Assembly: GCA_036583965.1 (NCBI GenBank)
Contig: JAZBQD010000034.1
Coordinates: forward strand, 1 to 64,000
DNA length: 64,000 nucleotides
Source: Prunella strophiata
Lineage: Eukaryota; Chordata; Aves; Passeriformes; Prunellidae
Reading direction: 5' to 3'
Of this stretch, positions 1 through 9,227 are shown piece after piece. The first letter of the stretch is position 1. Each line of letters starts with the position of its first letter. The position numbers and the translations under genes are program-made. Below the pieces are notes generated by a model, which was not told the origin of the DNA, ran no database searches, and saw only the letters and a list, made by a program, of their open reading frames with translations.

Positions 1-257
1 ATTACATAAGGTGCAGTGCAAAGGACCAAAACATGCCAAAAGTAACCTCACAGAGTCTGTAAAAGCAGGGCAGAAAATCAAGGAAGAAGGCTGGACTTTC
101 AGGGGAAGATTTGAGCGGCAGCGCAGGGAGATAATGAAAAAAAAAAAAAAATATAAAAAATAATTTGGCCAAAGTGAAAGCCATCAAAAGGCATGGGATG
201 CCATGAAGTGCAGGGACATGGACCAATGCTTGCCCAACTGATCCCCATTGAAATCAA

Positions 258-320
258 AAGATTTTGTTTCCCTTCCCGAAAGGAAATTTCCTTTCCTTTC
301 GGGAAGGGAAACGAAATCTT
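258..320. repeat. Hairpin module 1, near-perfect inverted repeat
   Basis: A 63-nt foldback with 29-bp arms (one T/G mismatch) and a 5-nt centre. The left arm begins AAGATTTTGTTTCCC and the right arm ends GGGAAACGAAATCTT. It lies between two copies of GAAATC, while units without it have a single related site. Confidence 0.93.
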
Positions 321-1077
321 GCGGAACAGAAAAGAAAGACTAACAAACACTCTGGAAAGGAGATATGATCAAATGAAATGCAATTGAAAAAAATCCCAAA
401 AACCAAGAAAATTGGGACACAGAGTGACTGCACGAAAATGCACTGGGATTACACAAGGTGCAGTGCAAAGGACCAAAACATGCCAAAAGTAACCTCACAG
501 AGTCTGCAAAAGCAGGGCAGAAAATCAAGGAAGAAGGCTGGACTTTCAGGGGAAGATTTGAGGGACAAGGGACAGAAAGCATGGGGAAAATGAAAAAAAT
601 TTGGCCAAAGTGAAAGCCATCAAAAGGCATGGGATGCCATGAAATGCAGGGATATGGAGCAAAGCTTGCCAAAATTGATTCCCATGAAAATCTTGGGAAC
701 AGTCAAGAAGGACTTGCAAACACTCTGGAAAGGAGCTATGATCAAAAGACCTTGAAATGAAGCTAGAAAAAAACAAGAAAATTGGGAAATGTAATGACCA
801 CAAGGAAATGCACTGGCATTACATAAGGTGCAGTGCAAAGGACCAAAACATGCCAAAAGTAACCTCACAGAGTCTGCAAAAGCAGGGCAGAAAATCAAGG
901 AAGAAGGCAGGACTTTCAGGGGAAGATTTGAGAGACAATGGACACAGAGCATGGGGAGAAAAAAAAAAAAAAAGAAAAAAAATTTGGTCAAAGTGAAAGC
1001 CATCAAAAGGCATGGGATGCCATGAAGTGCAGGGACATGGACCAATGCTTGCCAAAATTGGTCCCCATTGAAATCAA

Positions 1078-1140
1078 AAGATTTTGTTTCCCTTCCCGAA
1101 AGGAAATTTCATTTCCTTTCGGGAAGGGAAACGAAATCTT
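1078..1140. repeat. Hairpin module 2, near-perfect inverted repeat
   Basis: Same 63-nt foldback as at 258, with one extra substitution near the centre. It occupies the same place in the satellite unit. Confidence 0.93.
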
Positions 1141-1922
1141 GCGGAACAGAAAAGAAAGACTAACAAACACTCTGGAAAGGAGATATGATCAAATGAAATG
1201 CAATTGAAAAAAATCCCAAAAAACCCAGAAAATTGGGACACAGAGTGACCACAAGGAAATGCACTGGCATTACATAAGGTGCAGTGCAAAGGACCAAAAC
1301 ATGCCAAAAGTAACCTCACAGAGTCTGCAAAAGCAGGGCAGAAAATCAAGGAAGAAGGCAGGACTTTGAGGGGAAGATTTGAGAGACAATGGACACAGAG
1401 CATGGGGGGAAAAAAAAAAAAAAAAGAAAAAAAAAAAAAAAAAATTTGGCCAAAGTGAAAGCCATCAAAAGGCATGGGATGCCATGAAGTGCAGGGACAT
1501 GGACCAATGCTTGCCAAAATTGATCCCCATGAAAATCTTGGAAACAGTCAAGAAGGACTTGCAAACACTCTGGAAAGGAGATATGATCAAATGAAATGCA
1601 ATTGAAAAAAATCCCAAAAAACAAGAAAATTGGGAAATTTAGTGACCCCAAGGAAATGCACTGGCATTACATAAGGTGCAGTGCAAAGGACCAAAACATG
1701 CCAAAAGTAACCTCACAGAGTCTGCAAAAGCAGGGCAGAAAATCAAGGAAGAAGGCAGGACTTTCAGGGGAAGATTTGAGAGACAATGGACACAGAGCAT
1801 GGGGGGAAAAAAAAAAAAAAAAAAAAAATTTGGCCAAAGTGAAAGCCATCAAAAGGCATGGGATGCCATGAAGTGCAGAGACATGGACCAATGCTTGCCA
1901 AAATTGATCCCCATGAAATCAA

Positions 1923-1985
1923 AAGATTTTGTTTCCCTTCCCGAAAGGAAATTTCCTTTCCTTTCGGGAAGGGAAACGAAATCTT
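1923..1985. repeat. Hairpin module 3, near-perfect inverted repeat
   Basis: Same 63-nt foldback as at 258, and the third copy with both arms preserved. Confidence 0.93.
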
Positions 1986-2995
1986 GCGGAACAGAAAAGA
2001 CTAACAAACACTCTGGAAAGGAGCTATGATCAAAAGAAATTGAAATGAAAGCTAGAAAAAACAAGAAAATTGGGAAATGTAGTGAACCACAAGGAAATGC
2101 ACTGGATTACATAAGGTGGCAGTGCAAAGGACCAAAACATGCCAAAAGTAACCTCACAGAGTCTGCAAAAGCAGGGCAGAAAAATCAAGGAAGAAGCAGG
2201 ACTTGAGGGGAAGATTTGAGAGACAATGGATACAGAGCAAGGGGAAAAAATACAAAAGGAAAAAAAAAAAAGAAAAAATAATTTGTGGCCCACAAGTGAA
2301 AGCCAATCAAAAGGGCATGGGATGCCATGAAGTGCAGGAGAAATGGAGCAAAGCTTTGCCAAACCTGATCCCCATGAAATCTGGGAAACAGTAAAAGAAG
2401 GAACTTGCAAACACTCTGGAAAGGAGCTATGATCAAGAGAATGAAATGAAGCTAGAAACACAAGAAATTGGGAATTGAGTGACCACAGGAAATGCACTGG
2501 GATTACATAAGGTGCAGTGCAAAGGACCAAAACATGCCAAAAGTAACCTCACAGAGTCTGCAAAAGCAGGGCAGAAAATCAAGGAAGAAGGCAGGACTTT
2601 CAGGGGAAGATTTGAGAGACAATGGACACAGAGCATGGGGGGAAAAAAAAAAAAAGAAAATTGGGAAATGTAATGACCACAAGGAAATGCACTGGGATTA
2701 CATAAGGTGCAGTGCAAAGGACCAAAACATGCCAAAAGTAACCTCACAGAGTCTGCAAAAGCAGGGCAGAAAATCAAGGAAGAAGGCTGGACTTTCAGGG
2801 GAAGATTTGAGAGACAATGGACACAGAGCATGGGGGGAAAAAAAAAAAAAAGGAAAAAAAAAAAAAAAAAAAAAAAGGAAAAAAAAAAAAGAAAAATAAT
2901 TTTTGGCCAAAGTGAAAGCCATCAAAAGGCATGGGATGCCATGAAGTGCAGAGACATGGACCAATGCTTGGCCAATTAATCCTCATTGAAATCTC

Positions 2996-3058
2996 AAGAT
3001 TTTGTTTCCCTTCCCAAATGGAGATTTAATTTCCTTTCGGGAAGGGAAACGAAATCTT
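2996..3058. repeat. Hairpin module 4, eroded left arm
   Basis: Same length and position as the perfect modules. The inner left arm now reads CCCAAATGGAGATTTAA, while the right arm TTTCGGGAAGGGAAACG is unchanged, so only the outer arm parts still pair. Confidence 0.9.
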
Positions 3059-3873
3059 GCGGAACAGAAAAGACTAACCAACACTCTGGAAAGGAGATAT
3101 GATCAAATGAAATGCAATTGAAAAAAATCCCAAAAAACCCAGAAAATTGGGACACAGAGTGACCACAAGGAAATGCACTGGCATTACATAAGGTGCAGTG
3201 CAAAGGACCAAAACATGCCAAAATTAACCTCACAGAGTCTGCAAAAGCAGGGCAGAAAATCAAGGAAGAAGGCAGGACTTTCAGGGGAAGATTTGAGAGA
3301 CAATGGACACAGAGCATGGGGGGAAAAAAAAAAAAGAAAAAAAAATTTGGCCAAAGTGAAAGCCATCAAAAGGCATGGGATGCCATGAAGTGCAGAGACA
3401 TGGACCCATGCTTGCCCAATTGTTCCCCATTGAAATCTTGGAAACAGTCAAGAAGGACTTGCAAACACTCTGGAAAGGAGCTATGATCAAAAGACCTTGA
3501 AATGAAGCTAGAAAAAAACAAGAAAATTGGGAAATGTAATGACCACAAGGAAATGCACTGGCATTACATAAGGTGCAGTGCAAAGGACCAAAACATGCCA
3601 AAAGTAACCTCACAGAGTCTGCAAAAGCAGGGCAGAAAATCAAGGAAGAAGGCTGGACTTTCAGGGGAAGATTTGAGAGACAATGGACACAGAGCAAGGG
3701 GAAAAAAAAAAAAAGGAAAAAAAAAAAAAAAAGGAAAAAAAAAAAAAAGGAAAAAAAAAAAAAGAAAAAAAAAAAAAAATTTGGCCAAAGTGAAAGCCAT
3801 CAAAAGGCATGGGATGCCATGAAGTGCAGAGACATGGACCAATGCTTGGCCAATTAATCCTCATTGAAATCTC

Positions 3874-3936
3874 AAGATTTTGTTTCCCTTCCCAAATGGA
3901 GATTTAATTTCCTTTCGGGAAGGGAAACGAAATCTT
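3874..3936. repeat. Hairpin module 5, eroded left arm
   Basis: Identical subtype to the module at 2996. Confidence 0.9.
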
Positions 3937-4355
3937 GCGGAACAGAAAAGACTAACAAACACTCTGGAAAGGAGATATGATCAAATGAAATGCAATTGAA
4001 AAAAATCCCAAAAAACCAGAAAATTGGGACACAGAGTGACCCCAAGGAAATGCACTGGCATTACATAAGGTGCAGTGCAAAGGACCAAAACATGCCAAAA
4101 GTAACCTCACAGAGTCTGCAAAAGCAGGGCAGAAAATCAAGGAAGAAGGCAGGACTTTCAGGGGAAGATTTGAGAGACAATGGACACAGAGCATGGGGGG
4201 AAAAAAAAAAAAGAAAAAAAAAAAAAAGGAAAAAAAAAAAAAAAAGAAAAAAAAAAAAAAATTTGGCCAAAGTGAAAGCCATCAAAAGGCATGGGATGCC
4301 ATGAAGTGCAGAGACATGGACCAATGCTTGGCCAATTAATCCTCATTGAAATCTC

Positions 4356-4418
4356 AAGATTTTGTTTCCCTTCCCAAATGGAGATTTAATTTCCTTTCGG
4401 GAAGGGAAACGAAATCTT
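4356..4418. repeat. Hairpin module 6, eroded left arm
   Basis: Identical subtype to the module at 2996. Confidence 0.9.
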
Positions 4419-4775
4419 GCGGAACAGAAAAGACTAACAAACACTCTGGAAAGGAGATATGATCAAATGACATTGAAATGAAGCTAGAAAAATTGGGAAA
4501 TGTAATGACCACAAGGAAATGCACTGGCATTACATAAGGTGCAGTGCAAAGGACCAAAACATGCCAAAAGTAACCTCACAGAGTCTGCAAAAGCAGGGCA
4601 GAAAATCAAGGAAGAAGGCTGGACTTTCAGGGGAAGATTTGAGAGACAATGGACACAGAGCAAGGGGAAAAAAAAAAAAAATTTGGCCAAAGTGAAAGCC
4701 ATCAAAAGGCATGGGATGCCATGAAGTGCAGAGACATGGACCAATGCTTGGCCAATTAATCCTCATTGAAATCTC

Positions 4776-4838
4776 AAGATTTTGTTTCCCTTCCCAAATG
4801 GAGATTTAATTTCCTTTCGGGAAGGGAAACGAAATCTT
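4776..4838. repeat. Hairpin module 7, eroded left arm
   Basis: Identical subtype to the module at 2996. This and the previous module lie in adjacent, near-identical units. Confidence 0.9.
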
Positions 4839-6941
4839 GCGGAACAGAAAAGACTAACAAACACTCTGGAAAGGAGCTGTGATCAAAAGACATTGAAATG
4901 AAGCTAGAAAAATTGGGAAATGTAATGACCACAAGGAAATGCACTGGCATTACATAAGGTGCAGTGCAAAGGACCAAAACATGCCAAAAGTAACCTCACA
5001 GAGTCTGCAAAAGCAGGGCAGAAAATCAAGGAAGAAGGCAGGACTTTCAGGGGAAGATTTGAGAGACAATGGACACAGAGCATGGGGGGAAAAAAAAAAA
5101 GAAAATTGGGAAATGTAATGACCACAAGGAAATGCACTGGGATTACATAAGGTGCAGTGCAAAGGACCAAAACATGCCAAAAGTAACCTCACAGAGTCTG
5201 CAAAAGCAGGGCAGAAAATCAAGGAAGAAGGCAGGACTTTCAGGGGAAGATTTGAGAGACAATGGACACAGAGCATGGGGGGAAAAAAAAAAAAAAGAAA
5301 AAAAAAAAAAAGGAAAAAAAAAAAAAAAAGAAAAAAAAAAAATTTGGCCAAAGTGAAGCCATCAAAAGGCATGGGATGCCATCAAGTGCAGGGACATGCA
5401 ACAAAGATTGCAAAAATTGATCCCCATGGAAATCTTGGAAACAGTCAAGAAGGACTTGCAAACACTCTGGAAAGGAGATATGATCAAATGAAATGCAATT
5501 GAAAAAAATCCCAAAAAACCCAGAAAATTGGGACACAGAGTGACTGCAAGAAAATGCACTGGCATTACATAAGGTGCAGTGCAAAGGACCAAAACATGCC
5601 AAAAGTAACCTCACAGAGTCTGCAAAAGCAGGGCAGAAAATCAAGGAAGAAGGCTGGACTTTCAGGGGAAGATTTGAGAGACAATGGACACAGAGCATGG
5701 GGGGAAAAAAAAAAAAAATTTGGCCAAAGTGAAAGCCATCAAAAGGCATGAGATGCCACCAAGTGCAGGGACATGCAACAAAGATTGCAAAAATTGATCC
5801 CCATGGAAATCTTGGAAACAGTCAAGAAGGACTTGCAAACACTCTGGAAAGGAGATATGATCAAATGAAATGCAATTGAAAAAAATCCCAAAAAAACCCA
5901 GAAAATTGGGATACAGAGTGACTGCAAGGAAATGCACTGGCATTACGTAAGGTGCAGTGCAAAGGACCAAAACATGCCAAAAGTAACCTCACAGAGTCTG
6001 CAAAAGCAGGGCAGAAAATCAAGGAAGAAGGCAGGACTTTCAGGGGAAGATTTGAGAGACAATGGACACAGAGCATGGGGGGAAAAAAAAAAGAAAAAAA
6101 AATTTGGCCAAAGTGAAAGCCATCAAAAGGCATGGGATGCCATGAAGTGCAGAGACATGGACCAATGCTTGCCCAATTGTTCCCCATTGAAATCTTGGAA
6201 ACAGTCAAGAAGGACTTGCAAACACTCTGGAAAGGAGCTGTGATCAAAAGACATTGAAATGAAGCTAGAAAAATTGGGAAATGTAATGACCACAAGGAAA
6301 TGCACTGGGATTACATAAGGTGCAGTGCAAAGGACCAAAACATGCCAAAAGTAACCTCACAGAGTCTGCAAAAGCAGGGCAGATAATCAAGGAAGAAGGC
6401 AGGACTTTCAGGGGAAGATTTGAGAGACAAGGGACAGAAAGCATGGGGAAAAAAAAAAAAATTTAGGCCAAAGTGAAAGCCATCAAAAGGCATGGGATGC
6501 CATGAACTGCAGGAACATGGAGCAAAGCTTGCCAAAATTGATCCCCATGAAAATCTTGGGAACAGTCAAGAAGGACTTGCAAACACTCTGAAAAGGAGAC
6601 ATGATCAAAACAAATTGAAATTAAGCTAAAAAGAAAAGAAAATGGGGAAATGTAATGACCACAAGGAAATGCACTGGCATTACATAAGGTGCAGTGCAAA
6701 GGACCAAAACATGCCAAAAGTAACCCCACAGAGTCTGCAAAAGCAGGGCAGAAAATCAAGGAAGAAGGCTGGACTTTCAGGGGAAGATTTGAGAGACAAT
6801 GGACACAGAGCATGGGGGGGAAAAAAAAAAAGAAAAAAAAAAAAATTTTTGGCCAAAGTGAAAGCCATCAAAAGGCATGGGATGCCATGAAGTGCAGAGA
6901 CATGGACCAATGCTTGCCCAATTAATCCCCATTGAAATCTC

Positions 6942-7004
6942 AAGATTTTGTTTCCCTTCCCAAATGGAGATTTAATTTCCTTTCGGGAAGGGAAACGAAA
7001 TCTT
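6942..7004. repeat. Hairpin module 8, eroded left arm
   Basis: Identical subtype to the module at 2996 and the only hairpin module in the right third of the array. Confidence 0.9.
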
Positions 7005-7784
7005 GCGGAACAGAAAAGACTAACAAACACTCTGGAAAGGAGATATGATCAAATGAAATGCAATTGAAAAAAATCCCAAAAAACCCAGAAAATTGGGATA
7101 CAGAGTGACTGCAAGGAAATGCACTGGCATTACGTAAGGTGCAGTGCAAAGGACCAAAACATGCCAAAAGTAACCTCACAGAGTCTGCAAAAGCAGGGCA
7201 GAAAATCAAGGAAGAAGGCTGGACTTTCAGGGGAAGATTTGAGAGACAGGGGAGAGAGAGCCTGGGGAAAAAAAAAAAAAAAAGAAAAAAATTTAGGCCA
7301 AAGTGAAAGCCATCAAAAGGCATGGGATGCCATGAAGTGCAGGGATATGGAGCAAAGCTTGCCAAAATTGATCCCCATGAAAATCTTGGGAACAGTCAAG
7401 AAGGACTTGCAAACACTCTGGAAAGGAGCTATGATCAAAAGAAATTGGAATGAAGCTAGAAAATTAACTAAAATTGGGAAATTTAGTGACCACAAGGAAA
7501 TGCACTGGCATTACATAAGGTGCAGTGCAAAGGACCAAAACATGCCAAAAGTAACCTCACAGAATCGACAAAAGCAGGGCAGAAAATGAAGGAGGAGGAG
7601 AGAACATTGAGGGGGATATTTGAGAGACAGGGGAGACAGAGCATGGAAATAAAAAAAAAAAAAAATTTGGCCAAAGTGAAAGCCATCAAAAGGCATGGGA
7701 TGCCATGAAGTGCAGGGATATGGAGCAAAGCTTGCCAAAATTGATCCCCTTGAAAATCTTGGAAACAGTAAAAAAGGCCTTTTG

Positions 7785-7964
7785 AGTCTGTGAAGAGCAT
7801 AGGTTGGAGCTTCCTTCCTTGCTGCCGAGTGGCTGATTATAAGATGGTTTGCACCTGTGTGGATTGCCATTGTGAATCAGTGAGGAGCATAGGGTGGAGC
7901 TTCCTGCCTTGCTGCTGAGTGGCTGATCAAAAGAGGTCTCTGGGGAGCACGTGACCCGGACTGT
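7785..7964 (+). promoter_or_regulatory. CR1 5' region with a tandem repeat of about 90 bp
   Basis: The block containing GAGCATAGG and GGAGCTTCC, then TTGCTGC and GAGTGGCTGAT, occurs twice with a 90-bp offset (around 7790-7845 and 7880-7935). Tandem repeats in LINE 5' UTRs often act as promoter modules. That role is inferred here and not visible directly. Confidence 0.6.
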
Positions 7965-8147
7965 GGCCAACAGGATTAGGCAAACAGGGCTGTGGTAAGT
8001 CTCTGGGGCATTTACAAGGCAGTTTGCACGGCAGTTCACACAGGCAGGGCACGCAGGCAGGGTTGTCAGCTTTCTTGCTGGAAAGGAGTCCTCCGTGTTG
8101 TTTGAGGTTTGTTTGCTATCTGGTTGTGTTCAAGGTGTCTGTTAGCA

Positions 8148-9224
8148 ATGGTTTCCACACAGTCAAAAACTGTGGCTGGTACAAGTGTAAGTAACCAAGT
8201 CGAGCCCTCCAAAAAAGATGTGTCTGTACAGACCCAACTGTGCCCAGAGTGTTTGAGCTTATCGGTGGCTTCAGGGAGTATTCTGGAGGAGACCTGCCTG
8301 CGGTGTGAACAGGTGAATGACCTCCTTTCACTTGTGGCTGAGCTTAGGGAGGAAGTTGAAAGGTTAAGGAGTATCAGGGAAAGTGAAAGGGAAATAAACT
8401 GGTGGAGTTCAGCCCTTCCATCTTTAAGAGAGGCCTCTGACCAAGAGACTGAGGACTTATATGCCTCCCGCTCTCAGGCAATAGAAGGGCACCTGGTAGA
8501 TGAAGAAGAGTGGAAATGGGTCCCCATTGGGGGAGGTAATAACAAAAACTCCTCCCCACCCCCATCATCCAACCAGGTGCCACTACAGAATAGGTATGAG
8601 GTCCTGGATCTAGAGACCCAACTAGATGATGTAGAAGAAAACAGTCAGCCCAGTGAGCCCCCCAATTATGATTCATCTGTAAGACGAATCACTACCTCTA
8701 ATGTCAAGAAGAAAAGAAGGGTTATTGTAGTAGGTGGTTCCCTTCTGAAGGGAACTGAGGGCCCCATATGTCAACCAGACCCATCCCACAGGGAGGTCTG
8801 TTGCCTTCCTGGGGCCCGGGTACAAAATATCACTGAGAGACTTCCAGGGCTGATTCAGCCCTTTGATTATTACCCACTGCTGATACTCCAGGCTGGCAGT
8901 GATGAGATTGAAAAGAGGAGTATTAAGGCAATTAGAAAGGACTTTAGGATACTGGGTCAGGTAGCTGATAGGGCAGGAGCACAGGTAGTGTTCTGCTCAG
9001 TCCCTTTGGTGGGGGAGGAAAATGATGAAAGAAACAGGAGAATCCGCATCATCAACAAGTGGCTTAAGGGTTGGTGTCATCGGCAAAATTTTGGATTCTT
9101 TGATCATGGGGAAACTTTTACAGCATCTGCTCTGCTGGAACCAGATGGGGTACGTCTCTCTGTTAAAGGCAAAAGGTTCTTAGCTCATGAGCTGGCAGAC
9201 CTCATTGAGAGAGCTTTAAACTAG
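8148..9224 (+). CDS. CR1 ORF1 protein, 358 residues, open but with altered esterase motifs
   Basis: The start chosen is the ATG at 8148, the first in frame after the 5' region, and the stop TAG is at 9222-9224. Near the N-terminus a Cys cluster (CPEC, then CLRCEQ about 18 residues on) resembles the zinc-binding segment of CR1 ORF1 proteins. It is followed by a Leu/Glu-rich coiled-coil stretch and an acidic, Ser/Pro-rich linker. The C-terminal half is an SGNH-esterase-like domain. In family members the first block is GDS; here it is GGS (residues 196-198). The block usually written GTND is GSDE, and the DG-x-H block with the catalytic His reads DGVR (residues 333-336). The fold may be recognisable but the esterase is probably dead. 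ORF1 proteins of this class bind nucleic acid and help retrotransposition. Confidence 0.85.
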   Translation: MVSTQSKTVAGTSVSNQVEPSKKDVSVQTQLCPECLSLSVASGSILEETCLRCEQVNDLLSLVAELREEVERLRSIRESEREINWWSSALPSLREASDQETEDLYASRSQAIEGHLVDEEEWKWVPIGGGNNKNSSPPPSSNQVPLQNRYEVLDLETQLDDVEENSQPSEPPNYDSSVRRITTSNVKKKRRVIVVGGSLLKGTEGPICQPDPSHREVCCLPGARVQNITERLPGLIQPFDYYPLLILQAGSDEIEKRSIKAIRKDFRILGQVADRAGAQVVFCSVPLVGEENDERNRRIRIINKWLKGWCHRQNFGFFDHGETFTASALLEPDGVRLSVKGKRFLAHELADLIERALN

Positions 9225-9227
9225 GTT

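Larger units (their letters stand above)
1..7780 (+). repeat. A-rich tandem satellite array, 20 units of 193-497 bp
   Basis: Units are anchored on the motif GTGCAGTGCAAAGGACC (one copy carries an extra G), at 11, 459, 829, 1279, 1676, 2116, 2512, 2707, 3193, 3573, 4070, 4539, 4959, 5152, 5574, 5952, 6320, 6689, 7139 and 7520. Spacings fall into three classes: about 370-397 bp (up to 422) without a hairpin module, about 420-497 bp with a 63-bp hairpin module, and two short units of 195 and 193 bp. Each full unit has a conserved front half, an A-rich tract of variable length with interspersed G, a block with GCCATCAAAAGGCATGGGAT, and a tail near AAACACTCTGGAAAGGAG. The array is cut by the left window edge and ends at the CR1 LINE. 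I do not recognise it as a named satellite. The open frames across it reflect A-richness, not coding. Confidence 0.95.

Noticed and set aside
2..7589. Dozens of open frames of 60-169 codons across the satellite, rich in Lys or Phe
   Set aside because: They repeat with every satellite unit on both strands and arise from A/T tracts and low stop density. They have no splice context or domain.
1..7780. CRISPR-like repeat spacing
   Set aside because: Repeats are long, adjacent and without unique spacers, in a vertebrate genome.
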